Assembly (NCBI GenBank): GCA_017302015.1
Contig: JAFLEE010000137.1
Coordinates: forward strand, 1 to 8,653
Source: Spirochaetota bacterium
GTDB taxonomy: Bacteria; Spirochaetota; UBA12135; COTS27; JAFLEE01
Direction of reading: 5' to 3'
Length of the DNA stretch: 8,653 nt
Under the pieces are notes generated by a model. That model saw only the letters and a list, made by a program, of their open reading frames with translations, searched no databases and was not told the origin of the DNA. This document shows positions 1-5,494 of this stretch, piece after piece. The position numbers were made by a program, and so were the translations under genes. How positions within the stretch are numbered: position 1 is the stretch's first letter; each line of letters starts with the position of its first letter.

Positions 1-105
1 TTTTCCTTCAGGTAGGCGAGCGCCTGGTTGCCGGAAGCGTCGGCGGGGTCGACGAGCGCCTCCTCGAGCTCCGGAAAGACCGTTTTCGGACCCGGTGGCG
101 GCCAC
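1..105 (-). other. Unresolved coding-like stretch at window edge
   Basis: This stretch holds a coding-like signal that I cannot turn into a clean gene. On the minus strand, positions 80 down to 1 read as an open frame with mostly G/C third bases (VFPELEEALVDPADASGNQA, then LAYLKE) and run off the window. That frame has no ATG, GTG or TTG downstream of the yaiI stop. A GTG at 105-103 lies in a neighbouring frame and would join it only if one A were removed from the four-base run at 83-86. On the plus strand, a weaker signal (ERLVAGSVGGVDERLLELRK, positions 18-77) could join a tail ending at a TAG at 146-148 if one T were added to the same run. Either a small frameshifted gene or chance antisense coding bias would explain this. 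I do not recognise either peptide. Confidence 0.25.
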
Positions 106-144
106 CGAGGCGCTGCGCCGGGCCGCGGACCCAGCGGGGCGAAG

Positions 145-597
145 CTAGGCCCGCACCGCCCGCGCCAGGTACTGCTCCAATTGGTTGGCGAACGCCTGCC
201 GATCCCTGGGCTTGTAGGGCGCAGGTCCTCCGATCTCCGCGCCGCCTTCGCGCAGCGCCATGAGGAGATCCCGGCTGGCGATCTTGGACCGGATATTATT
301 CTCGGTATAGAGCGTGCCCCGGGGGTCGAGGCCCACCCCGCCCTTTTCCACCACGCGCAGGGCCAAGGGCAGGTCGGCGGTGATGACCAGATCGCCGGGG
401 CGCACCAGGCTCGCGATGTGCTTATCCGCCTCGTCGGGCCCCGCCGCGACGACGACCGACCGGATCAGTTCCGACCGGGGGATCCCCAGCGCCGTATTGG
501 CCACCAGGAGCAGCGGGATGCCCGTGCGTTCGGCCGCGCGGAAGAGGATCTCCTTCACGGCATTGGGCAGGGCGTCGGCATCGGCGTAGATGTTCAC
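145..597 (-). CDS. yaiI: UPF0178 (YaiI/YqxD) family PIN-like protein
   Basis: This is a conserved small cytosolic protein of the YaiI/YqxD (UPF0178, DUF188) family, which has a PIN/NYN-like fold. A nuclease role has been suggested from the fold, but the function is not established. From the GTG at 597 it is 150 residues, the usual family length. It starts with the family N-terminus MNIYADADALPNAVKEIL, and D6 and D8 are the conserved acidic pair. VANTALGIPRS follows at about 33-42, GDLVITADLPLA at 68-79 with D75, LDPRG at 90-94, and GGP...RDRQAFANQLE near 123-141. The family's usual cysteine in DADACPN is leucine here. I chose GTG because the frame's upstream ATG (660) adds about 21 non-family residues. 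GTG also has a GGGGA Shine-Dalgarno-like element (607-603) five bases before it. It is divergent from the HAD gene. Confidence 0.9.
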   Translation of the reverse strand: MNIYADADALPNAVKEILFRAAERTGIPLLLVANTALGIPRSELIRSVVVAAGPDEADKHIASLVRPGDLVITADLPLALRVVEKGGVGLDPRGTLYTENNIRSKIASRDLLMALREGGAEIGGPAPYKPRDRQAFANQLEQYLARAVRA

Positions 598-618
598 AAA
601 GGTCCCCGCGAGGATGAT

Positions 619-663
619 CCCATGGAAATAGATGGGAAAATCGGATAAACGGTGTTCCATGGG
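619..663. repeat. Perfect 9-bp inverted repeat in divergent promoter gap
   Basis: CCCATGGAA at 619-627 and its exact reverse complement TTCCATGGG at 655-663 flank a 27-bp, relatively AT-rich spacer. Each arm also contains a CCATGG palindrome. The pair fills the centre of the 87-bp gap (598-684) between yaiI and the divergent HAD gene. That is where a shared operator would lie, though an mRNA hairpin in one leader is also possible. I could not assign convincing -35/-10 boxes on either strand. Confidence 0.6.
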
Positions 664-684
664 CGCCCCCCCGAACTTCCTTCC

Positions 685-1458
685 ATGAAAATCCAAGCCG
701 TTCTCTGGGACAAAGACGGGACGCTCCTAGACGGGTTCGCCGATTGGATCCGCCGCGACCGGCGCCTCGTGCAGCGCCTCGCACGGGAACGTTCGACCGC
801 ACCCCTTTCTACCGATCAACTCGATGCCCTCGACCGCGCGGCCCTCGTCGCCCTCGGGGTCGAGGAGGGCCGCGTCCTCCCCCACGGCCTCCTCGCCCAT
901 GGCACCGAAGAGGCCCTGCTTCTCGCCCTACGCGGGGTTTTGTCGAACCGGGTCCCGGTGGAGGAGCCGCCTCTCTTCCTCGAGCATGCCCGGGAAAGCC
1001 TCAGGCGCCTCCTGCTCGAAGAAGGACCCGTCGTCCCGCACCCGACCCCCGCGGCCGGCGAGGCGCTCGTCTTTTTTTCGCGGCAGCGCCTGAAGCAGGG
1101 GCTGGCCACTTCCGATTCGCTGACCCATGCGCGGTCCGAGTTCGAGGCCTTGGGATGGGAACCCTATTTTTGCTTCTGGGGGTGCGGGGATACGGCGGCG
1201 AAACCCAAGCCCGATCCATGGACGGTGAACGAGTTCTGCCGGCTCCACGGCCTGGCTCCGGGGAACGTACTCGTCATCGGCGACGCTCCCGCCGATATGG
1301 AGATGGCCCGCCGCGCCGGCGCCAGGGGCTTCGGCGTGCTGGGGGGCGTCGGCGGCCGAAGCGAGCTCGCCGCCGCCGAACGCCTATTCTCGGGGTTGGA
1401 CGAACTCTTGGGATGGATGCGTGGCCATCTGGATGCGATGGACGGCGCGGCGCCTTGA
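685..1458 (+). CDS. HAD-superfamily hydrolase (phosphatase-like)
   Basis: Predicted soluble haloacid-dehalogenase-fold phosphohydrolase of 257 residues, resembling the phosphoglycolate phosphatase (Gph) type. All four HAD motifs are visible. Motif I is DKDGT with D9 as nucleophile and D11 as acid/base; lysine replaces the common phenylalanine. Motif II is LATSDS (140-145), motif III is the lysine in AKPKPDPW (K173), and motif IV is VIGDAPADM (197-205) with Mg-binding D200 and D204. The long insert between motifs I and II (about 17-135) forms a helical cap that would set substrate choice, so the substrate cannot be named. ATG 685 is preferred over the in-frame GTG at 652 because motif I then starts at the usual distance. 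No clear Shine-Dalgarno is seen. The family call is secure and the specific reaction is unknown. Confidence 0.88.
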   Translation: MKIQAVLWDKDGTLLDGFADWIRRDRRLVQRLARERSTAPLSTDQLDALDRAALVALGVEEGRVLPHGLLAHGTEEALLLALRGVLSNRVPVEEPPLFLEHARESLRRLLLEEGPVVPHPTPAAGEALVFFSRQRLKQGLATSDSLTHARSEFEALGWEPYFCFWGCGDTAAKPKPDPWTVNEFCRLHGLAPGNVLVIGDAPADMEMARRAGARGFGVLGGVGGRSELAAAERLFSGLDELLGWMRGHLDAMDGAAP

Positions 1459-1482
1459 CCCACAGGGGGAGCCTTGACCCAC
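1452..1482 (+). repeat. 12-bp direct repeat, 19-bp period
   Basis: GCCTTGACCCAC occurs at 1452-1463 and again at 1471-1482. The first copy contains the stop codon of the HAD gene and the second lies 29 bp before the start of AraC regulator 1. AraC-family dimers commonly bind tandem half-sites about two helical turns apart, so an autoregulatory site is plausible. Each copy also contains TTGACC, which resembles a -35 box, but the matching -10 (CACGAT, 1498-1503) is poor. A local duplication without function is the alternative. Confidence 0.5.
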
Positions 1483-1511
1483 CAGAGCGACCGATCGCAC
1501 GATCCGAAACC

Positions 1512-2438
1512 ATGAAGCTCGCCCCCCACGGCCTTCCGGAGCATTACCGCGGCGAGACCTTCTTCGCCCGAAGCGGCCTGCCGCTCCACGTCATCCACGA
1601 CCAGAGCCAGAACGCCGTGCCCATGCACGACCACGATTTCTGCGAATTGGTGCTGGTGCTCTCGGGGCGGGGCCTCCACCATACCGATACCGGCGAGTAC
1701 GCCGTCGCCGCCGGGGACGTCTTCCTCATCCGCCCCGCGGAGAAGCACGGCTACACCCAGGTCGAATCCTTCCAGATCATCAACCTCCTCTTCGATCCCG
1801 CCGGCCTGGGCCTCCCCGGGGAGGATCTCAGGGAATGCGCGGGCTACCAGGCGCTCTTCTCCCTCGAACCCAGCCTCCGCCAACGCCATGGGGTGCGCAA
1901 CCACCTTCGCCTGCCGCTTCGCGACCTCGCCGTGGCCCGGGACCTCTGCCTGCGCATCCACGGGGAACTCTCCGGGAAGAAGGCGGCCTACCGAAGCCTC
2001 GTGGTGGCCCATTTCACCGCCCTCGTGGTGCTCCTCTCCCGCATCTATCCCGGCGGACATCGGGGCGATCCCGAAGCCCTCCTGCGCCTCGCGGCCGCAT
2101 TGGCCCGCCTCGAGGGGCGCTGGCAGGAAAAAATCAGGCTGTCCGAATTGGCCGCGGAGGCGCGCATGACCCAAAGCAGTTTCCAACGCGCCTTCCAGAG
2201 GGCCATGGACTGCTCGCCCATCGATTACCTCATCCGCTACCGGGTGGGCAAGGCGGCCGAACTCCTGGCCCGGGGAGAACTCCCCGTCACGCAGATCGCC
2301 TACCGCTGCGGCTTCGACGACGGGAATTATTTCTCCCGGAAATTCCGGGCGGTGATGGGCATGACCCCCCGGGATTACCGCCAGACCCACCGCAGCGCGG
2401 CGGCGAACCTTCCGGGGAAGCCCGAGGTTCCAGGATAA
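1512..2438 (+). CDS. AraC/XylS-family regulator with cupin domain (RhaS-like layout)
   Basis: Transcription factor of 308 residues with a sugar-sensing cupin domain followed by a double helix-turn-helix. The N-terminal AraC-type cupin spans about 15-100. It has the HxH...E segment MHDHDFCELV (H39, H41, E45), AAGDVFLIRP (67-75) and a final H79. A linker covers about 105-200. The HTH_18 domain lies at about 208-291: LSELAAEARMTQSSFQRAFQ is the first helix-turn-helix and IAYRCGFDDGNYFSRKFRA the second, closing with the hallmark GMTPRDYR. The order and the cupin motifs resemble RhaS/RhaR-type activators, but that does not prove rhamnose as ligand. ATG 1512 starts directly before recognisable domain sequence, and the open frame upstream is a shadow of the HAD gene. 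The SGNH esterase follows 28 bp later, a natural target. Confidence 0.9.
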   Translation: MKLAPHGLPEHYRGETFFARSGLPLHVIHDQSQNAVPMHDHDFCELVLVLSGRGLHHTDTGEYAVAAGDVFLIRPAEKHGYTQVESFQIINLLFDPAGLGLPGEDLRECAGYQALFSLEPSLRQRHGVRNHLRLPLRDLAVARDLCLRIHGELSGKKAAYRSLVVAHFTALVVLLSRIYPGGHRGDPEALLRLAAALARLEGRWQEKIRLSELAAEARMTQSSFQRAFQRAMDCSPIDYLIRYRVGKAAELLARGELPVTQIAYRCGFDDGNYFSRKFRAVMGMTPRDYRQTHRSAAANLPGKPEVPG

Positions 2439-2466
2439 AATCCCGGGAACAAGCGGAGTTTCCCCC

Positions 2467-3114
2467 ATGAAGCAAACCCTCCCCACCGGCGCCACCCTCC
2501 TCTTCCAGGGCGATTCCATCACCGATTGCGGCCGCGCCCGGGACGCCGCGGGGCCCAATGGCGGGCTCGGCGGGGGTTATGCCTCCCTCATCGCCGCGCG
2601 CCTCCTCGCCGCCCACCCCGAAAAAAACCTCTCGATCTATAACCGCGGCATCAGCGGCAACCGCATCCTCGATCTGGCCGCCCGCATCCGCGGCGACGTC
2701 ATCAACCTGAAGCCCGACGTGCTGAGCATCCTCATCGGGGTCAACGATACCTGGCACGAGTTCAATTACCAGAACGGGGTGCCCGTGCCGAAATACCAGC
2801 GCCTCTACCGCGAGTTCCTCGCCGAGGTGCGCGCGGCCCTGCCCAAGGCGCGTTTCGTGCTCTGCGAGCCCTTCGTGCTTTCCTGCGGCGTGGTGACCGG
2901 GGCCTGGGTCGCCGAGATGAACGAGCGCCGCGCGGTCGTCGCGGGGCTGGCGAAGGAGTTCGACGCCGTCTGGGTCCCCTTCCAAACGCTCTTCGACGAT
3001 TCGCTGCGCCAGGCCCCTCCCGCCTATTGGGCCGCCGACGGCGTGCATCCCACCCTCGCCGGCCACCAGCGCATGGCCGACCAGTGGCTCGCCGCCACCG
3101 GGCTGATCGAGTAG
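2467..3114 (+). CDS. SGNH/GDSL-family esterase (probable carbohydrate esterase)
   Basis: A 215-residue hydrolase with the complete SGNH signature. Block I is FQGDSITD with nucleophile S17. Block II is NRGISGNRI (59-67) supplying the oxyanion glycine. Block III is GVNDTW (91-96) with N93. Block V is DGVHP with D191 and H194 completing the triad. No signal peptide is present, so it should act in the cytoplasm. The family cleaves ester bonds, often acetyl groups on sugars or oligosaccharides. The context (two AraC regulators, a Gfo/Idh enzyme, a sugar isomerase) makes deacylation of an imported sugar the best guess, with lipase or thioesterase roles as alternatives. A GGAG at 2455-2458 lies eight bases before the ATG. 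Regulator 1 ends 28 bp upstream and regulator 2 begins 14 bp downstream, so cotranscription is likely. Confidence 0.92.
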   Translation: MKQTLPTGATLLFQGDSITDCGRARDAAGPNGGLGGGYASLIAARLLAAHPEKNLSIYNRGISGNRILDLAARIRGDVINLKPDVLSILIGVNDTWHEFNYQNGVPVPKYQRLYREFLAEVRAALPKARFVLCEPFVLSCGVVTGAWVAEMNERRAVVAGLAKEFDAVWVPFQTLFDDSLRQAPPAYWAADGVHPTLAGHQRMADQWLAATGLIE

Positions 3115-3128
3115 GCGGCCCCGATCCC

Positions 3129-3983
3129 GTGGACGAGCTCCCGCCTCCCCTCGAGATCCGAAGTTTCTTCTACCGGGAACAGGGGCCCCGCTACCAGACC
3201 CAGCCGCACCAGCGCAACATCTGGCAATGGTACTGCGTCGTCTATGGCGACGTGGAAATGACGGTGGAGGGCGCACCCCACCTTCTCAAGGCCGGAACGT
3301 CGATCCTGGTGCCCCCGGGGGCGACGCGCTCCCCCCGCTGCCACCGCCGCGCGCCGGGCTACGTCATCTGCGAGTTCACCCACGCCCTCGACCTCGGGGC
3401 CCTCTCGGCCCGGCCCGCCGCCGTCCCCGAGTCCTTGCGCGAATCGCTCCTGGCCCTCGTCGATGAACTTCGGGGCGCCGAACTCCACCAGCGCGGGCTC
3501 ATGTCGTGGGTCCTCTTCACGCGCCTCTTGCTCCACCAACTCCGCACGGCGCGGGAGGCGCGGCGGGGCCCCGCGGGTTCCCGGGCACCCGCCGATCCCA
3601 CCACGCGGTCGGAAGAATTGGCCCGCGCGATGGACGACTTCATGTCTCGGCGCTTCCGGGAGGACCTGGGGCGGGAGGGCATCGCCCGCGCCTTCCGCCT
3701 TTCGCCTTCCCAATGCGCGCGCGTCTACAAGGCCGCCCGCGGCCGCACGATCCTCTCCCGCCTGACCGAACTCCGCATGCACGAGGCGCGGCTTCTGCTC
3801 ACCGAGAGCACCCTGGCCGTGGGCGATATCGCCCTGGAGGTCGGCTTCGACTCCTTCAGCCATTTCTCCCAGGCGTTCCGCGCCCATGTGGGGGTCACCC
3901 CCAAGGCCTACCGCCAATCGGGGGGGCGCACCTACGGGCCCACCGGCGACTGGCGGGAATACGGGTTCCGCAGCACGGAGTAA
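3129..3983 (+). CDS. AraC-family regulator, second copy in locus
   Basis: Transcription factor of 284 residues from a GTG start. The N-terminal cupin-like half (about 8-85) reads SFFYREQGPRY, then VVYGDVEMTVEG and AGTSILVPPGA. It lacks the HxH pair of regulator 1 (only H27 sits nearby), so its ligand pocket is probably different. The DNA-binding domain spans about 178-264, with IARAFRLSPSQCARVYKAA as the first helix-turn-helix, IALEVGFDSFSHFSQAFRA as the second, and the closing GVTPKAYR. The GTG at 3129 gives a normal N-terminus; upstream residues in this frame are an arginine-rich shadow of the esterase. It starts 14 bp after the esterase stop with a poor Shine-Dalgarno, suggesting translational coupling. 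The two regulators are not obvious duplicates of each other. Confidence 0.87.
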   Translation: MDELPPPLEIRSFFYREQGPRYQTQPHQRNIWQWYCVVYGDVEMTVEGAPHLLKAGTSILVPPGATRSPRCHRRAPGYVICEFTHALDLGALSARPAAVPESLRESLLALVDELRGAELHQRGLMSWVLFTRLLLHQLRTAREARRGPAGSRAPADPTTRSEELARAMDDFMSRRFREDLGREGIARAFRLSPSQCARVYKAARGRTILSRLTELRMHEARLLLTESTLAVGDIALEVGFDSFSHFSQAFRAHVGVTPKAYRQSGGRTYGPTGDWREYGFRSTE

Positions 3984-3989
3984 GGCCGT

Positions 3990-4005
3990 TCCCGTCGCGA
4001 TGGGA
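3990..4005. repeat. 16-bp imperfect palindrome after AraC regulator 2
   Basis: TCCCGTCGCGATGGGA is symmetric at seven of eight pairs, the exception being a G/T pair. It is followed by the overlapping palindrome GGGATCCC (4002-4009). It begins six bases after the regulator 2 stop codon, in the 118-bp gap before the oxidoreductase. The dyad has no loop and no T-run, so a DNA-binding site fits better than a terminator. Chance in GC-rich DNA is possible. Confidence 0.4.
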
Positions 4006-4037
4006 TCCCTGTTTCTGGGCTCCTCGGCCCATGCTCG

Positions 4038-4079
4038 TTTTCCGACAATCCGCGCCCATTTTCCGAAAGCATTCCGCGC
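4038..4079 (+). promoter_or_regulatory. Tandem direct repeats upstream of oxidoreductase (candidate AraC operator)
   Basis: TTTTCCGACAATCCGCGC (4038-4055) is followed by TTTTCCGAAAGCATTCCGCGC (4059-4079). Both units share TTTTCCGA at the left and TCCGCGC at the right, and the left blocks start exactly 21 bp apart, two helical turns. That is the geometry of AraC-family half-sites. The repeat ends 22 bp before the oxidoreductase ATG, and two AraC genes lie just upstream. Binding is inferred, not shown. Confidence 0.5.
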
Positions 4080-4101
4080 GGGAAAAGCCCATGATTCCCC
4101 C

Positions 4102-5274
4102 ATGGAAAAAACACTGCGCGTCGCCGTCATCGGCGTCGGCGGGATGGGATCGACCCACGCCGCCCATATCGCCGCCAATCCCAAAGCCCGGCTCGTCGCG
4201 GTGTGCGACACAAACCCCCAGAGGGCCCGGGAAATCGCCGAGAAGCACGGGGCTAAGGCCTATGTCGACCCCCGCGAACTGCTGACGCGGGAACCCCTCG
4301 ACGCCGTGACCATCGCCACGCCCCATTACGACCATCCCCTCATCTCCATGGACGCCTTCGCCAAGGGCATCCACGTGCTCAGCGAGAAGCCCATCGCCGT
4401 GACGGCGCGGCGCGCCCGGGAGGCCCTCGCCGCCTACCGCGCGGCGAGGGTCGACCATCCGGGGCTTCGCTACGCCATCATGTTCCAGGAGCGCACCCAG
4501 CCCGCCTTCGCCAAACTGAAGGCGCTGCTGACGGGCGGGATCTTGGGGCGCCTCACCCGCGCCACCTGGATCCATACGAAGTGGTTCCGCAGCCAATACT
4601 ATTACGACCACGGAGATTGGCGCGCCAGTTGGAAGGGCGAAGGAGGCGGGGTGCTGCTCAACCAGTGCCCCCATACCCTCGACCTGTACCAATGGCTAGT
4701 GGGGCGCCCCCGAAGCGTCATCGGCCGGGTGAGCCTGGGCAAGTACCACGACATCGAGGTGGAGGACGAAGCCACGGCATTCTTCGAGCATGAGGGCGGG
4801 CTCGTGGGGCATTTCCACACCACCACCGCCGAATGCCCCGGGACCAACCGCCTCGAAATCGCGGGGGAACTCGGGAAACTCGTCCTCGAAGACGGCAAGA
4901 TCCGCCATTGGAAGAACGCGGTTTCTATGCTCGACCATTCGAAAGAGGTCCAGGATGGTTTCAAACTCCCGGAATGCGCCGAGAGCGAGATCCCCATCCC
5001 CCCCGAATCGGGGAGTTTGAAACTCCACGGCAAGGTGATCGACGCCTTTTTCGACGGCATCACCCTCGGCGCGCCCCTCATCGCCGAGGCGGAAGAGGGG
5101 CTGGCCTCCATCTCCATGTCCAACGCCATCCTGCTTTCCTCCTTCCAAGGCCGCACGGTCTCCCTCGATGACGTGGACGGGTTCGACGACAAACTCCAAG
5201 GCCTCATCGAAGGCTCCCGCTGGAAGAAGAAGGTCGCCGCGGGGAACCTGGATTTCCAGGCCTCGTGGAAATAA
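4102..5274 (+). CDS. Gfo/Idh/MocA-family NAD(P)-dependent oxidoreductase
   Basis: A 390-residue sugar or cyclitol dehydrogenase of the Gfo/Idh/MocA family. The N-terminal Rossmann fold has VAVIGVGGMGSTHAAHI (7-23), with G11, G13 and G16 of the dinucleotide loop, and D36 at the end of beta-2 (VCDTN), which favours NAD. The family EKP motif is at 95-97, with K96 catalytic. The C-terminal half has GGGVLLNQCPHTLDL (181-195), where H191 is the likely catalytic histidine; N187 replaces the more common aspartate. Such enzymes oxidise, epimerise or deoxygenate sugars, and the substrate is not readable here. ATG 4102 is chosen because the Rossmann fold starts seven residues in; the open frame upstream is spurious. 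It is probably controlled from the 118-bp leader holding direct repeats, and an isomerase follows after 220 bp. Confidence 0.93.
   Translation: MEKTLRVAVIGVGGMGSTHAAHIAANPKARLVAVCDTNPQRAREIAEKHGAKAYVDPRELLTREPLDAVTIATPHYDHPLISMDAFAKGIHVLSEKPIAVTARRAREALAAYRAARVDHPGLRYAIMFQERTQPAFAKLKALLTGGILGRLTRATWIHTKWFRSQYYYDHGDWRASWKGEGGGVLLNQCPHTLDLYQWLVGRPRSVIGRVSLGKYHDIEVEDEATAFFEHEGGLVGHFHTTTAECPGTNRLEIAGELGKLVLEDGKIRHWKNAVSMLDHSKEVQDGFKLPECAESEIPIPPESGSLKLHGKVIDAFFDGITLGAPLIAEAEEGLASISMSNAILLSSFQGRTVSLDDVDGFDDKLQGLIEGSRWKKKVAAGNLDFQASWK
4958..5026. repeat. 13-bp inverted repeat inside oxidoreductase gene
   Basis: GTTTCAAACTCCC at 4958-4970 is repeated as its exact reverse complement at 5011-5023. 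The right copy extends into a 15-bp palindrome, GGAGTTTGAAACTCC (5012-5026), with 7-bp arms around one base. The arms lie in codons for GFKLP and SLKLH. A third copy sits in the isomerase gene (5814-5826). It may be a DNA-binding motif, or a coincidence of common codons for Phe-Lys-Leu-Pro. Confidence 0.5.
5252..5272 (+). repeat. 7-bp inverted repeat across the oxidoreductase stop codon
   Basis: ATTTCCA (5252-5258) and TGGAAAT (5266-5272) can pair with a seven-base loop and span the last codons and the first base of the TAA. No T-run follows, so it is at best a weak terminator or an mRNA 3'-end hairpin. It could reduce read-through into the separately promoted isomerase. Confidence 0.35.
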
Positions 5275-5401
5275 ATCGTCCCTCACGAGTCCAGCCCAAT
5301 CACGAACCCACTCCGTCATACGCCCAAAATGCGAGTCCCGTGTGTTTTGGAATCAAAATGAAAATTTTCTTTCTAAATTCATCGTGTATGAAAGCACGGG
5401 T

Positions 5402-5445
5402 CGATATCCAATAGAAAAATCGAAACGCTTCAACCGATTTCCAAT
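5402..5445 (+). repeat. Direct repeat CGATWTCCAAT, 33-bp period
   Basis: CGATATCCAAT (5402-5412) and CGATTTCCAAT (5435-5445) match at ten of eleven bases. They start 33 bp apart, about three helical turns, so both face the same side of the DNA. They bracket the CG-centred near-palindrome at 5420-5433. They could be half-sites for an AraC-type protein. Confidence 0.4.
5420..5433. promoter_or_regulatory. Candidate LacI-family-like operator
   Basis: TCGAAACGCTTCAA matches its reverse complement TTGAAGCGTTTCGA at ten of fourteen positions, and every mismatch is a transition. The central CG and the GAAxCGxTTC core are typical of LacI/CcpA-family operators. It lies 61 bp before the isomerase start. 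No LacI-family gene is present in this window, so the assignment is tentative. Confidence 0.3.
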
Positions 5446-5494
5446 CACCAAAGTCAAGAAAACGCCTCGAGACCCACAAAATTAGGAGAAGCCC

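Larger units (their letters stand above)
5275..5494 (+). promoter_or_regulatory. AT-rich leader of the isomerase gene
   Basis: This 220-bp non-coding gap is much richer in A and T than the rest of the window, especially 5341-5460, which suggests a promoter and operator region. Visible items are TTTTGGAATCAAAA (5345-5358, 5-bp arms), the perfect palindrome GAAAATTTTC (5360-5369), a CG-centred near-palindrome (5420-5433), and a CGATWTCCAAT direct repeat (5402-5412 and 5435-5445). A weak sigma-70-like pair is TTGGAA (5347-5352) and TCTAAA (5372-5377), but the 19-bp spacing is long. A strong Shine-Dalgarno AGGAGA (5484-5489) lies five bases before the ATG, in contrast with the weak ones elsewhere in the window. 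The isomerase can therefore be expressed on its own. Confidence 0.6.

Noticed and set aside
93-107. CGGTGGC/GCCACCG palindrome as a yaiI terminator
   Set aside because: The loop is a single base and no T-run follows on the minus strand, so it is not a convincing intrinsic terminator.
744-1511. Open frame extending AraC regulator 1 upstream by 256 codons
   Set aside because: The residues are Arg/Pro-rich low-complexity sequence antisense or out of frame to the HAD gene. AraC homology begins at ATG 1512.
1164-2558. Long minus-strand open frames opposite the regulators, esterase, isomerase and Tgt genes
   Set aside because: They mirror high-GC plus-strand genes, have Gly/Ala/Glu-rich composition typical of antisense shadows, and match no family I recognise.
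3886-4101. Upstream extension of the oxidoreductase frame
   Set aside because: It overlaps the end of AraC regulator 2 and lacks family similarity. The Rossmann fold begins just after ATG 4102.
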